Positions 1-11,971 of a stretch of DNA of 64,000 nt are shown here, piece after piece (the first letter of the stretch is position 1; every line of letters begins with the position of its first letter). Made by a program: the position numbers and the translations under genes. The notes beneath the pieces are model-generated. The model did not search any database, was not told the origin of the DNA, and saw only the letters and a program-made list of their open reading frames with translations. The DNA is taken from contig CM077831.1 in the NCBI GenBank assembly GCA_039720395.1, forward strand, positions 10,528,333 through 10,592,332, read 5' to 3'. Origin of the DNA: Liquidambar formosana. Its lineage: Eukaryota > Streptophyta > Magnoliopsida > Saxifragales > Altingiaceae.

Positions 1-1149
1 AGGATCTTCACCCTTTTGTTCCTGTGTCATGGCTAACGATGATTCCATTTATAGTTGATACTAAGGTTGGGTACTTTTACTTATGGAACCAAGAAAGTGC
101 ATCTTTAAATAGAAACAGAAGTTTATAATTTTTATCATTATTGTTATTATAACCAACATGTCTTGATACTGGTAATCTTCTTCTTGTTGAAAGCATAGAG
201 ACATGTCTAGTAACCAAGAAAGTATAATACCCCGGATAACAAGAAGAAAGAGTTAGGGAGAATATTTATCTTATATTATTATATAATATATATGTGTATA
301 TATATATACACACACACACATATATGTACATGTTTTTTTTTGATGAAGCACATATATGTACATGTATCCCCTTGCACACGTACCTAATTTTTGGATCGAG
401 TCCTTGTATCCTAATATTTAATGGTTTGACGAATTTGACTTCTAGACACATACCCACACCCGAACCCTTGTAACGTAGCTGTGCCCCTCTTGGGAAGAGA
501 GGGGGGGGGGGTGTTTGGTTCTTAGTCATTTTCGATTAAGGGAATTTTTCTTTAGGGTAAGGCAATCATTTGGAGGTAAGAGGTAGTAATATGTACACCA
601 TAGAGTGGTCGTTGCAAATGACTAATTGACTTGACCTATTAAATCGACTCCTTTTTATTACATTTGAAATTCCTCATTTTCAAGTTTATTTATAGCCGCA
701 CACATAGTGAAAATTCAACAAAAAGTTACTTGATTAAAAAAAATTCAATAAAAAGTATTTTCTGCCAATAGTGACATAAAAAACAATATGAATTTCAATA
801 CCTAAAGTAAAACATGTCTTTAGGTTGAATGAATTTTAGTAAAAAACATTAAAAACATATTCTGTTTGAGATTGGGGTCAAATCATGTGTATCTGCAAGT
901 TTTGAGAAACTTTTTAGCCAACAAAAAATGAAAAAAATTATGACTACAATTTTTTATTCTTGAGTGATCAGTAACCCTAATCTAAAACCCTGTATTACTT
1001 GACCCATATTGCAGGATATAATGCAATCAATACTAATATTCAAAGATGTGGCTGCATAGCCTCATACCTTGTTATTTATTCATCCTGCAATTATCATTTT
1101 TCTTTTCCCTTTGAATGAGCACTTTAATGTAATCATCTTCCTCTCTTAG
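1..1149. other. Intron sequence left of the first visible exon
   Basis: No exon or complete element could be supported here. The next exon starts in mid-codon at 1150, so this stretch should be intron of the host gene. It contains TA/CA microsatellite around 271-330 and a G-run near 503-513. The short open frames in it are low-complexity and match nothing I recognise. Confidence 0.5.
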
Positions 1150-1346
1150 GTCTTTTGAATCGCTTTTTATGGATGCAAGAATTGTATCCTCTGGTCGGAG
1201 AGGAACTTCTATTATTCAAGACATCAATAAGCTTTATTGATCACCTGCAAGAATTTCTTGGAGCTATTCTTACTGCTTGTACGTTGATTATACCACCTTT
1301 CACTGAGCTACAGGAAAATTTGTTTTATGTCATCGATTTTCTACAG
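1150..1346 (+). CDS. AAE19: AAE19-like exon: adenylation domain, first visible part
   Basis: The acceptor is a pyrimidine-rich tract ending TTAG at 1149 and the donor is CAG|GTATAC at 1346/1347. The first two bases finish a codon begun in the preceding exon, outside the window. 65 codons follow, opening [14 protein letters not shown] and including [14 protein letters not shown], a segment typical of AASDH-like AMP-binding enzymes just after the P-loop. It ends in phase 0 after FYVIDFLQ. The open frame runs on into the intron to 1439 but loses all family resemblance after the donor. Confidence 0.88.
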
Positions 1347-2035
1347 GTATACATGCATGTTGGACTTTATTATTCCTGGCTCGTCATGGTTATTCCTATT
1401 GTGCTTTTTGAGGTTATTGAGTTCAAACTACACTCCTGATCTATGGACATCCTTTCTTGATTTACGAACATTCTTGAGCAAGTTGAAGTTTTAAAAATTA
1501 AGTTTGGTTTGCAACTTGCCAAGATATGATTATTTTAAATGATTGTTTGCAGATAATGTAGAGTGTTGATTTTTCATAAGATGTAGTACACTCAATGTCT
1601 AATGAATCTTGTAACTTTAAAAATAAATTTATTCCTTAGTTTTTGAAGATCAATAGTTATTCTCCATTATATTTTAGTGGCTTAATTTCGTGCTTTATTT
1701 TCTGGTTTTAGCAAATGCAATGTATTTTCATTTATTTTTATATATCAAAAGCTTGGAAAAATTGAAATGTTGAGAGGGGAATTTTGTTCCTTTAAATTCA
1801 ATGTAAGCTATAAATTATGGATGATCTATAGGATACTAGGATCAGTTTTTTGGTCATATTTTATGGAAACGGTGTATACTTTTTTATTTTATTATTTTTA
1901 AATTATGTTGAGAAAAATTAAGAAATAGAAAATTGATGTCAAAACAGCGGGCTTTTGCTTCAATTTGATATGCATGATCAATCTAATAGTGATGTACTTA
2001 TATTTATATACATGGATCAGGTTTGGGGGACACCA

Positions 2036-3307
2036 AGGACTTAAATATTGATATCGATGGATATATCGAGGGTCCCAAAACACAGATATATCGGATAAAT
2101 CGATGGATATATTGAAAATATCGATATCGATTTAGAGATATGATGGATATTATTGGTTAAACATGAATATTTTCAGTGAAACTCTAGGAAACAATTATTT
2201 TAACTCTAATAAACAATTTAGAATCAAAATATTGGAATTTAAATGTGTGTAATACAAGTATGTGTTGTGTAGGTTATGAATAACGCATTGTGTTGAACAA
2301 ATAAAATATGTATAATCTCATAGTTGATAACTTAATATTATATTTATAATTAATCTGTTTTATGTAATTTATAATGATATAAGCGGTGGAAAGAAAGAAA
2401 AATGATATGGATACTTGAAATGCTGAAGGCTAACCATGTTGCATTTATTCCATTCCATAAGGGCATGCATAAGTCTTAAAGTGATCGGAAAGAGCTGCTG
2501 GCCAGTTGAAAAGATAAAGAAAAGTAAAAAAGAAAAATCAGGGCTTCACTTAGAATAGGTGAGAAATTTTTAAAAATTAAAAAGAATAGAAAAAGAAAGA
2601 AGAGGCAGCCTGCAAAAGAGCTACAAAGTAAAAAAACTAATAACCCTTAATTCTTAAATCATGGAAAAGAGAGCGCAAAAATTCAAAAGTTGCTGCTTAA
2701 CTTTGCAGCCTTCATGTGAATGCTTGAGAGCCTTAAAGCTGCAGCAGCTGCTGCTTTTTACAGGGTTTTAAGGCTGGGAAAAAAGCATTAAAGCATCAGA
2801 TTTGATATTTCCTCGATGTGCTCGATTTATTGAGCAAGTATCAATGATATTCCAATGAAATATCATTGAAACATTGCAATAAAATGATAAGTATCCTGGA
2901 TATTATCGAAAATATCGCGATATATTGAACGATATTATGCAAAAAAGATATACTCCCTCCGTCCCACAAAGATAGGCCATTTTTGCAACTTTTTTTGTCC
3001 CAAAATGTTTGGCTATTTTGAAAAGTCAAATAATTTTTGTTTTGATTTTTCTATACTACCCTTCTTATTTCAAGAATTACTTTTCACACAACCCAATAAC
3101 AAATAGTAGAAGCGGGTATTTTGGAAATATGAAATTTAATAAATGAGAAGTCAATGCAATGATGCCTTTTCTTAAACTGTGTGTTTTGTCAAACTTGGTC
3201 TATCTTTGTGGGACGGAGGGAGTAGAAGTTAAATGTCATATCAAGACCCTCTCATACAACGACACATCGGCGATATATCGCCAATATTAACGATATTTTG
3301 GTCCATG
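2036..3307. mobile_element. Mutator-like non-autonomous element, copy 1 of GATATATCG family
   Basis: It starts AGGACTTAAATATTGATATCG and ends GGTCCATG. It is flanked by GGGACACCA (2027-2035) and GGGACACAA (3307-3315), 8 of 9 matching, one base overlapping the assigned end. Both ends are made of repeated GATATC/GATATATCG motifs. The internal block around 2160-2290 (TTAAACATG, then ...AATACAAGTATGTG) recurs in the other copies. No open frame of note. A Stowaway MITE is inserted at 2953-3222. Confidence 0.7.
2953..3222. mobile_element. Stowaway-type MITE (Tc1/mariner)
   Basis: Terminal inverted repeats begin CTCCCTCCGTCCCACAAAGA and end with the reverse complement (CTTTGTGGGACGGAGGGAG). The element is 270 bp and flanked by the dinucleotide TA on both sides (2951-2952 and 3223-3224), the diagnostic Stowaway target duplication. 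It lies inside the Mutator-like copy 1, so it is the younger insertion. Confidence 0.93.
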
Positions 3308-3317
3308 GGACACAAAT

Positions 3318-4213
3318 GGCTTAGGAATGGTATAAAAAATTATGTATCGTGTCCCCTGATCCTTACTCATATATATATATATATATGTTATTATTATACC
3401 CATATATATATATATATATATATACTATTATTTTTTTCCTTTTTGGCTGGAGCAATGATTTAATAGATTCATGTGTTGATTTCTTAGAATACACATTTAT
3501 TTCTTAGATAACTTATTGAATAATTTTTTAAATTAGAGGTCTCTTATTTTGTATGATTGATCTACGTATTTATGTTTTTTTAGTCATAGGCTTTTGCTTC
3601 AATTTGATGTACATTATCAGCTGATGAATGATGTAATAGATTTATTGGTTTAATTTCTTAGAATATAGATAACATTTTTGTAATAATGTATTGTTGATAT
3701 TGTATTAATAGCCGAGATCTTTTGTATCATTTATGATTGAACCTCCAAATTCAGGTTCTTTTACTCATATGTAGTATGTTTTGTATCATTTCATTCCAGA
3801 ATTAGTTGAAAAGTAGGAATATAACTTATAAAAGAGGTGAATGTTTGCAGCCATATTATGGAATTTATTTTTCTTCAAAAATTAAAGATCTAGTTTTGTA
3901 TTTTGGTATTGCATTTCCCAAACTTTTCTACATTTTGGCTTGCTGAACTCACCCCAAAAACACAACTTTGGACCAGTACAAGGGGATAGTTAGAAGTCAG
4001 AAACATAAAGGTTCACTTTCCAAATCAAGCTCCATCAAGACCTTGGCTGGAACCCATTAATTGCTATTGATGAAATATGCCGAAGTGATGGTGGCTCCCT
4101 TTCAAAATTTTCAATACCTCTTGTAGTTGAGCTTTATCTTTCCTAAGGCTAATAGGTCACATGTGCTGCATGTGAACCAATTTGACTTGTATCCTTATTG
4201 TATGTATACCCAT
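3318..4213. other. Intron 1 sequence with TA microsatellites
   Basis: (AT)n tracts at about 3368-3387 and 3402-3424, and an imperfect local duplication (a block near 3455-3600 resembles 3635-3790). Nothing coding could be supported. Confidence 0.5.
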
Positions 4214-5186
4214 CATGGTTCAAAGTCTTGGTCTCGGTCCACGTCGCGTTTCGGTCTCGGTCATCTTGGTCTCGCCCTACCCGTCGCGTCTCTGGTGAGA
4301 TGCAACTTTATGCATGAAACAATGTTTGAAAAAATTTTAAAAAATCATAGAAATATTTTAAAAAATATTATGATTACATTGGAACCATCAAATAAGCAAA
4401 ATAATGAACTCAAGGCACATAATATGGTAAAAAACATAAAAATAGGTGCTAACGCACTACTGTAACATAAAATAACACTATCTTTAAATTTTAGATATCT
4501 AATATAATCCCAAAGAACATAAATAAACATCACATAATTATGCGTATATTTTTTTCCAAACAATTTTGCAAATTAATTATGCGTATCTGTCGCCTAACCA
4601 CTCACGTACGAGGGTACAACATATTTGAGATCCATGGTATTCATGGATTTTTCGTATTATTTAATTTTATTTTATAAAAACAGAAAATTCGAAATTATAA
4701 AAAAATTCAAGCAAACATATTTTTTTTGAAATAATTTTGTAAATTAATTATGCATATATGCTGCCTAACCACTCACATATAACATATCTTAGATCCATGA
4801 TCACTCATGCATTTTTCATATTTTTTAAGTTCTTTTTTATGAAAACAGAAAATTCAAAATTAAAAAAAAAAAAAAAATCAAAGAAAATATATTTTCAAAA
4901 TTATTTTGAAAAACAATTTTCTTTTATAAAAAATTCGTCTTTTTGTAATTTTAGGGAAAAAAAAAAAAACATTTACCTTCATTAAAATTAACATATTTAT
5001 AAGTTCATTATCATTTATCCAAAAAAAAAAAAAAAAAAGGAAAAAAAATCTAAATATGTAGGTTCATAAAAAATTGGGGGAAGAAAAAAAGAAAAAAAAA
5101 AACCAACAACACTTTAAAAAATAAAAAAATAAAAAAAGAAACCAAAAATAAAAACAAAAACATGTGGCCCAATGAATCTTCACGAC

Positions 5187-5221
<35 letters not shown>

Positions 5222-5676
5222 TGTGCGACAAGAGACTCTGTGTGACCAAAGGAGGAAGAAGACCAGTGACAGATTGACGGCCGACGACTCTAAGAGGCTA
5301 CGATCACTGCCCGACAACTAGAGGGGAGAGGACTAGATCTAGATTCCAAACAAGGAGACGAACCAGAAGACACAGAGAAGGGATGATTCACGAACCAGTC
5401 GACCGAATCTGCAACTCACGGCTATGACCAGATCTAAGGTGACGATTAACAAACTGTATGTTCTTGTATGAATTGCACGAGATTTTGACTGAGACTAGCT
5501 AGGAGAATAAGATCTCAAGCGTATCGTCCCGTTTCGTCCGATATCTCGAGCTTCTCGTTTGAGAGATGGAGTTCATGCTATATCTCTGTACCGTCGGGAA
5601 TTCTCGTATCAGTGCTGGACGAGAGCGTGATGTCCCGGCGAGATCTTAGGCGAGACAACCGAGACTTCGAACCCTG
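4214..5676. mobile_element. hAT-like non-autonomous element, CGAGAC family copy 1
   Basis: It starts CATGGTTCAAAGTCTTGG and ends ...GACTTCGAACCCTG, so the termini are inverted repeats of the form CAKGGTTCRAAGTCT. Perfect 8-bp flanking duplication ATACCCAT (4206-4213 and 5677-5684) points to the hAT superfamily. Both ends are rich in CGAGAC/GTCTCG. The interior is A-tracts and a (GA)n run at 5189-5218, with no coding capacity. Confidence 0.72.
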
Positions 5677-5958
5677 ATACCCATAGATCTTTTAGCAATA
5701 TATGTATCATTGAAGACATGTTTATATGTACAACCTTATGTATATTTTCCTTTCATATTTTCTTTATTTTTGGGGGTAAATAATCCCTCTCTCTCTAACA
5801 AAAAAAAAAAAAAAAAAAGGATTTATCTTGTCTTCTCCTCATCTTGAGTCTCTTCTTAATAGGAAAAAATCAACATAATCTTATCTCATCTTTTTTCTTG
5901 AGAGGGAGGTTGTTTGTGATAGAATCATCTTTATTGCATCTCTTTGGGCCTCGATTAC

Positions 5959-7087
5959 CAGGGTTCAAAGTTTCATTCATCTCGAACAAGATCTCACTAG
6001 GTCAACTCGGTATCGTTGGGTCCGAGATGAGAAAACCAACCATTACAGTTATATATAGTGGATTCCATATCTCATTTGAGATTCTCAAGATCTTGCCGAG
6101 ACGAGACAAGACACGTGAGAACTCGCAGTATTGTCATGTCTTGAGCGATATCTCGAGAATCTCGGACGAGATTTGATTTTTCGAACAAGAGAAGACAGAA
6201 AACCCATTTGCAGTGGCAGAAGCTTCAATATTTTTGATTTTCGACCAGTGACTTCATCTCTCTCTAATTCCCGGTGAGTCGCGAAGCAGCATCTCTCTCA
6301 TTCCCAATATTTGGGGTCGACGACAACCAAAATCTTAGATCGGGGTGGTGGTGGGAGAGAGAGAGAGAGAGAGAGAGAGCACTTGTGCTTTCTCTGTGTT
6401 GGTGGGTAGTAGCAAAATAAGAGGGTAGGGGAGGGGAGGGGAGGGGAGGGGAGGGGAGGATCAGCCAACTAATAAAAGTGAATAAAAATAAGGGTTTTGA
6501 CGGTTTGACCCTTATAACTTAACTTTTTAAAATTACAAGTTCGTCCCTTGTGTTTTAAAATTTTCCCAAAAAAAACAATCTCTTTTAATATTAATATTTT
6601 TAGTTATGAAAACTACCTAATAATTTTTTAATTTCTCTAAAAAATTTATTTTTATCATAAGTTAATAATTAGGTCTTTTAAATAATTTATAATTTATGAT
6701 TTATAATCTATTCATATAAATTGTCTTAAATATTTTATTACTTATTTTCAATATAGGAATAATTACTAACAAAGCCTTCTATTTCAACAAAAAAAAAAAA
6801 GAAAAAAAAAGAAAAAAGAAGTGCTAGCGCTTGTTTTTAGGTTTTTTTTTTTTTTTTTTTACCATATTATGTGTCATAGGTTATTTATTTTGCTTATTTG
6901 ATGGTTCCAATGTGATTGTCCTGTTTTTTTTTTTTTTTTTAATGATTTTTCTATGATTTTTTTGGATTTTTAAAAACGTTTTTTCATACTTAAAGTTGCG
7001 TCTCGCTCGAAATGTGACTAGATAGACAAGACCGAGATGAGCGAGACCGAAATGCGACGACCATCAAGACCGAGACTTTGAATCATG
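5959..7087. mobile_element. hAT-like non-autonomous element, CGAGAC family copy 2, inverted
   Basis: It starts CAGGGTTCAAAGTTTC and ends GACTTTGAATCATG, the same two end types as copy 1 in opposite order. Flanks TCGATTAC (5951-5958) and TTGACTAC (7088-7095) agree at 6 of 8 positions. The right 280 bp (about 6810-7087) is the reverse complement of 4214-4490 at clear similarity. It contains a (GGGGA)n tract at 6426-6460. Confidence 0.62.
6421..6462 (+). repeat. (GGGGA)n tract, G-quadruplex-prone
   Basis: About six GGGGA units in tandem on the sense strand of intron 1, inside the CGAGAC-family copy 2. Four or more G4 runs separated by single A make it a strong G-quadruplex candidate. Confidence 0.8.
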
Positions 7088-7099
7088 TTGACTACAAAA

Positions 7100-7512
7100 G
7101 TGTTCCTTTTAAAAAGTGTTAATTTTTAATCTATATTTCATTTATATAATTTTTCTTAAATATTTTATTATTTATTTTGAATATAGGAGTAAATAATAAA
7201 CATGTCTTCTATTTCAATTATAAAACAAAAAAACTTAATAAATAATATATATTTTTATATTATACCTACATGCTAATGCATGTTTTGATGTTTTTTACCA
7301 ATTTATGTTTCCTAAGTTATTTATTTTGCTTATTTGATGGTTCCTATGTAATTGTCCTATTTTTTCAGATTTTTCTATTTATTTATTTGGATTTTTTTAA
7401 ACATTCTTTCATACTGAAAGTTGCGTCTCGCCCGAAATGGGACGATATGGACAAGAACGAGATGCCTGAGACCGAAATGCGATGACGACCGAGACTGAGA
7501 CTTTGAACCATG
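7100..7512. mobile_element. CGAGAC family, partial copy 3 (right end only)
   Basis: Near-tandem copy of 6690-7087: same run of TTATTTATTTTGCTTATTTG then ...GTTGCGTCTCGC, ending GACTTTGAACCATG. No matching left end, so it is either a truncated insertion or a duplication of the right part of copy 2. Confidence 0.6.
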
Positions 7513-8213
7513 GCCTTAAGGAAGAGATGCATTAAGGACGTTATGCGTTAATGAAGGGATGCCCTTGAGGAAGAGACTCCTTAAGGACGAGATGGCTTAA
7601 GGAGATATTCCTAAGGACTAGATAACATCTTAAAGAGACATTTTTAAGACAATACAATAACTTCAATAATGGAGCATTGCTCCCATTCAACATTCTAACA
7701 CATTATGATGGCTCTATTTATAATTGATGGTTGAGGTCTCTCCCATTAAGAATAAGGTTACATGGGACGCATATAAAGCCTAGGTATGCCTATTTTATCA
7801 TTAAACATTACAAGATACTTAGTATGTGTTAAGGAGGGAAGTTTCCCTTCCAAGACGTTTGTGTTCCTTGTTCATAACTGGTATACATCTTGACGCTTGA
7901 CCCCTACTTGAGTCTATGATAGGACTAGGGAAGTCTTATAGTATCTTAAGACTTGATGTTGGATTGGGCAATTAAGACGTTGCGCTACGTTACCTTAACT
8001 CCACTGGTAGAACGACTTGAGAGATTTTGCTTGATGGTTAGAGTGAGGGGGTAGTCATAAGCATTACCTTCATCCTTGGTTGTTTGTAGGGAAATGGTGA
8101 GCAAGTAACATTGCTACATGTGTCCAACTGTCCATAATCAAGACACATGTCAGAACCAAATTCACCCGTCAATTGGTAGGTGTTAAACTCTTATTAGACC
8201 TTTAAATCAACCA
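7513..8213 (-). other. Unassigned repeat-like intron sequence, possible LTR remnant
   Basis: It contains repeated TTAAGGA words and, read on the minus strand, a TATAAATAGAGCC box near 7705-7725. That would suit the promoter of a solo LTR, but no paired end or target duplication was found. Confidence 0.25.
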
Positions 8214-8222
8214 ATAATATTT

Positions 8223-8373
8223 GGGGGAATTTTATATTAGTCGGCCTACGAGAAAATAATTATAGTTAGTAGTCATTGTTAGTTAAGTTAGTAGTCATTT
8301 ACTAAGAAATTAGTAGAATTTTGCACTTAATTGTAACTATTTTCTTGTAGCCCGATGAATCTAAAATTCCCCC
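8223..8373. mobile_element. 151-bp MITE with GGGGGAATTTTA ends
   Basis: It begins GGGGGAATTTTATATT and ends AATCTAAAATTCCCCC; the arms are inverted repeats over some 45 bp. Perfect 9-bp flanking duplication ATAATATTT (8214-8222, 8374-8382), which fits a Mutator-like MITE. The centre repeats GTTAGTAGTCATT. A one-armed relative lies at 33199-33295. Confidence 0.85.
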
Positions 8374-8382
8374 ATAATATTT

Positions 8383-9530
8383 TACAGCTATCTGGCACAT
8401 GTGTCAATCCTTCCTTGTTGAACCCGCAAATCTCCATCATTATGATATGTGTTCATTTCAATACAAGTGTCAATCTCTTGCCCAAACACTTGGCTTACAT
8501 GTATCGAACTAGATTTTGATCCAATCAATCCAAACCACATATGAGACACATGTCGTAACAACATCAATCTTTGCTATTAGCCTTCTACTATAAATAGCCT
8601 TCATTCTTTACAATGGAAAGCATGGAAAAACTGTTTAAATCATTGAAAATATCTATAAGTCATTCTACTTGCAAAACTTTACTACGTTGTTGCCAAGAAC
8701 CAACTATCAAACTACATTAAATATACTAAGTCAGAAGTCTGAAATATGGCTTAGAACTTAAGTACTTGCTACTGTCACTCCCTATAGGCATTCTCCACAA
8801 GTGCCTCACACCTTCTCTTAAAGCCAACTCTCTATTGTCATTCCAAGAATTACAAGACTTAGTTTTTCTAAAGGACTATATTACTATTGTTTTACATTCA
8901 CCTCTTGACAATTACACTTAGCATTGAACTACTAACATATGTTAGCATCACATTAGTAGGAACCCCACCCATCTTCATATATTAATTGATGTTGTAGATG
9001 TTTCAAATTTTTTATATATTTATTATTGATATTTTAGACCAAATATTAATATTAATATATTTATTTATTTGGTTGATAAAAAAAAATATTTATTAACGTA
9101 TCTCTGCAGTATTGTATCCTACATTTTTTGAGAATTGCCGAATTGGCGTATTCGTATCGTATTGTATCCGTATCCCATAGCTATATCCATCCTTCACAGG
9201 TCTCAGGCAATGTACTTGCGATCGACCCCTTCCAATTTAGTAGAATAAGACCAAGAAGAATCATCATCTCAAACCATCAACTCATCGTTCAAAGTAAAGG
9301 AATCAACTTCCCCACTCTTAGAACGATCCACCAATGAAGTTTTGTCCACCAATGACAACTCTCTTGTACCTCTTTTATTTCTTCAATTTAAAAAAAAGGG
9401 AAAAAAGAAAAATTAGATGTCAATTGTAAGTTCCTTACATGCTAGATTATTTATTTCATTTCCTTGCAAGTAAGCACTCATATGATGAATGTTTTTCTGA
9501 CCTCATTTCCTAGACCATATGTAGACTAAA
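8383..9530. other. Intron 1 sequence without a supported gene
   Basis: A TATA-like CTATAAATAGCC on the + strand at about 8588-8600 could mark another LTR remnant. At 9095-9185 there are repeated GTATC/GTATTGTATCC words. No protein similarity was seen. Confidence 0.4.
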
Positions 9531-9540
9531 GTATGTGAAA

Positions 9541-9580
9541 CACGCGCACAAACACACACACAGATACATATATATATACA

Positions 9581-9623
<43 letters not shown>

Positions 9624-9668
9624 GTATATAGATATAGATATACATATATGCATATCTATATGTATATG
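9541..9668. repeat. CA/TA compound microsatellite
   Basis: (CA)n at about 9583-9616 followed by TATATG/GATATA repeats. It produces spurious open frames on both strands. Confidence 0.95.
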
Positions 9669-9672
9669 TAGA

Positions 9673-9810
9673 GGGCTGTTCAAGTACAGGATATCCCGTT
9701 CGATCATGACTGTCTGTGGATGACATGTGCGCATTCATGCGCGCGCGCGTTGCTCATGGACGGCTTTGATCGTACGGGATATTTGGGATATCCCGCACAT
9801 GATCAAAGCT
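9673..9810. mobile_element. Inverted-repeat MITE (TGATCATGTGCGGGATATCC family), copy a
   Basis: The right end, read inward on the minus strand, is AGCTTTGATCATGTGCGGGA. The left end is a diverged partner (CTGTTCAAGTACAGGATATCC). The GC-rich centre contains alternating CGCGCGCG. TGTATATGTA sits on both sides, but the flank is microsatellite, so the target duplication is uncertain. Confidence 0.65.
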
Positions 9811-9836
9811 GTGTATATGTATATCTATATATATGT

Positions 9837-10809
9837 TGGGGAGGGTTCTGCTGACATCTAGTGTAAGAGTTTCTCTTGCACCTTTTTATAACCATTGATC
9901 TTATTGGATCCAACGGTCCCTTCTCTTTTGGATTTTTTTCATTTTAGTTACAGATTTGGGTCGGATTAGGAGACCCATTACGTTAATTCTCTCTTTCCAC
10001 GCCAATCTTCCTTGAGATTCAAGACCTTCCCAAATAATATGCTTGAACTCTGACAACCATGGAACTGGCATGTGAAAATTTCTGATTGTACCCCAAAAAA
10101 AATTATCTATCTATTACAAATCCATGAATCAAAACTACACAAATTAGGATTCATCGATGGTGGGATTGTGTTGGCTTTGTTGGGATGGGGCCAAACCTGA
10201 AACTCTCCCATCTGGACCTTCTTCTTATTCGTTTATTTTATTTTATTTTATTTTTAGGATTTTATTTTTTTCATTTGGTTTTTATTTTTGTTTTCTATGA
10301 ATCATTGGAAATGAGCTTACCAAACAAGCCATTTTCTATGAATCAATGTTTCTCAGTTCTTACCTCTAGAATACAAAAGTTCCACAGATTAATTCCTTCC
10401 ATAGGATATTGACGGAGGAAGAGCGAGATTCAAGGCATCACCCATTGTTTGCCAAAAATGAGGAAGAGTGAGAGTTGACACCAGCCAACTCTAATTTTTT
10501 CTAGCGAACTTTATTACTCTCAATTGTTTTCCTGGTGGACTCCATTTTTACCGGCCACAGCGATGTTGATGGCCGTGAGTGCGATGTCAGCAACGAAATG
10601 GGTACGAACCACATATTGTGATAAGAGAGAGGATGCACAAAGAGATGATCAAATGGGTCTTGGGTTATTTCTCCTAACTTGATCCTAATCTATATAGAAA
10701 AAAAATTTTCCAAAAAAAAAAAAAAAAAAAGACTTGGATGTGAACGGATCAATGGTTGTAAAAAGGTGAGAGTTATCTCTTACACCAGGTGTCAATAGAA
10801 CCCTCCCCT
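9837..10809. mobile_element. TIR element of about 970 bp
   Basis: The left end GGGGAGGGTTCTGCTGACAT and the reverse complement of the right end (GGGGAGGGTTCTATTGACAC) align over about 63 bp, through CACCTTTTTA..AACCATTGATC. The flanks are AT microsatellite, so the duplication cannot be read. The interior contains A-runs and no credible gene. Confidence 0.65.
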
Positions 10810-11003
10810 ATATGTATACATATATGATATATCTATATGTATACATATATGATATATCTATATGTATATTAATATATATGTATATATGTATAGATATGTA
10901 TACATATATATACGAACCACATATTGTGATAAGAGAGAGGATGCACAAAGAGATGATCAAACGGGTCTTGGGTTATTTCTCCTAACTCGATCCTAATCTA
11001 TAT
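10605..11003. repeat. Direct duplication of a 92-bp segment
   Basis: The segment starting ACGAACCACATATTGTGATA occurs at about 10605-10697 inside the TIR element and again at about 10912-11003 outside it, with two mismatches seen by eye. The intervening DNA is (TATATG)n-type microsatellite. Confidence 0.85.
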
Positions 11004-11022
11004 ATATATATATAGATATAGA

Positions 11023-11177
11023 GGCCTGATCATGTGCGGGATATCCTGAAGTATCCTATTCGATCACGGTCGTTCGTGAGCATGAGCGACACTCGCGCAT
11101 TCATGCGCCCGCGCTTGTCACTCACGGACGGCCGTGATTGAACGGGATATCCGGGATATCACGCACATGATCAAAGC
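11023..11177. mobile_element. Inverted-repeat MITE (TGATCATGTGCGGGATATCC family), copy b
   Basis: Left end GCCTGATCATGTGCGGGATA. The reverse complement of the right end is TTTGATCATGTGCGTGATAT. The whole unit folds into a hairpin with a GC-rich centre. It is closely related to copy a 1.3 kb upstream. Confidence 0.72.
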
Positions 11178-11767
11178 TTTAAAATACTAATTACAAATTG
11201 GTCAAGAGTATTTTTGACATTTTAATTAAGAAGGATAATCGTGTCTTTATCACTATATGGTAATATGGTGAATGAATTTTTTGGTAAGATAGTGACATTT
11301 TGAAGTAGTATAGATGTTGTAACATTTAGAAGTATGGATGTTGTTAGGGCATCTGCAGCCATTGTTTCTTTCCATACTACAGAAGTGCTTCCCAAAAAAG
11401 TTTTATAAATGTACATGACTTGAACATACAGAAATATTAATTTTGTTTCAGGATGTGGTTTTATCTGATCACAGTCAGATTTTTTTATTTTTATTTTTAT
11501 TTGGAAAATAAAGTTTTCTTTATACAAAATTAGAAATTAGAAATAGACATGAATTTATATTTTTAAATGATTTTTTTTTTCCCTAGAAAGTTCACCCCAT
11601 AGTAGTGTTCATATTTTCATTTTTATAATATAAGAATCAAGGAATTCTTCTGTTAAATATGTACCTATAGGTCAAGAAATTATATACTGATTCTTTGAGA
11701 GTAAACACAGGTGATTATTTTCAGTGGTTTTTTTTTTAATTTTTTTTAATTTTTTATCTTTGAGTAG
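11178..11767. other. End of intron 1
   Basis: AT-rich, T-tracts near 11570 and 11730 leading to the acceptor at 11767. Nothing else supported. Confidence 0.6.
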
Positions 11768-11971
11768 GCTTACTCTATTAATAGGCTTATTGCTGTTCCA
11801 ACCTTGATGAGGGCAATTATTCCTGTTTTACGAAGTCAACATAATATGCGGATTCAGAGTTCGTTAAGATTGTTGGTGCTAAGTGGCGAAGTTTTATCTT
11901 TATCCTTGTGGGAAGACCTTTCCAAGATACTACCCGAAACATCTATTTTGAATTTATATGGAAGTACAGAG
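11768..11971 (+). CDS. AAE19: AAE19-like exon: adenylation domain, core
   Basis: Exon of 68 codons, phase 0 at both ends, acceptor TGAGTAG at 11767, donor GAG|GTTAGT. It opens AYSINRLIAVPTLMRAI and closes with LNLYGSTE. The latter is the conserved A5-type motif (NxYGxTE) of the adenylate-forming superfamily; its Thr/Glu contribute to ATP and Mg binding in characterised members. It continues directly from the FLQ end of the exon 10 kb upstream, which supports a real splice over the first transposon-filled intron. Confidence 0.88.

Noticed and set aside
1347..1439. Extension of the first exon's open frame
   Set aside because: The residues after the GTATAC donor do not resemble the enzyme, and the next exon continues exactly from the donor.
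3960..4150. Possible coding fragment (LGWNPLIAIDEICRSDGGSL)
   Set aside because: No family recognised, no splice sites fit, and the host exons on either side already join in phase.
9526..9738. Open frames on both strands at 9.5-9.7 kb
   Set aside because: They are translations of CA/TA microsatellite (runs of HTHT and VCVCV).
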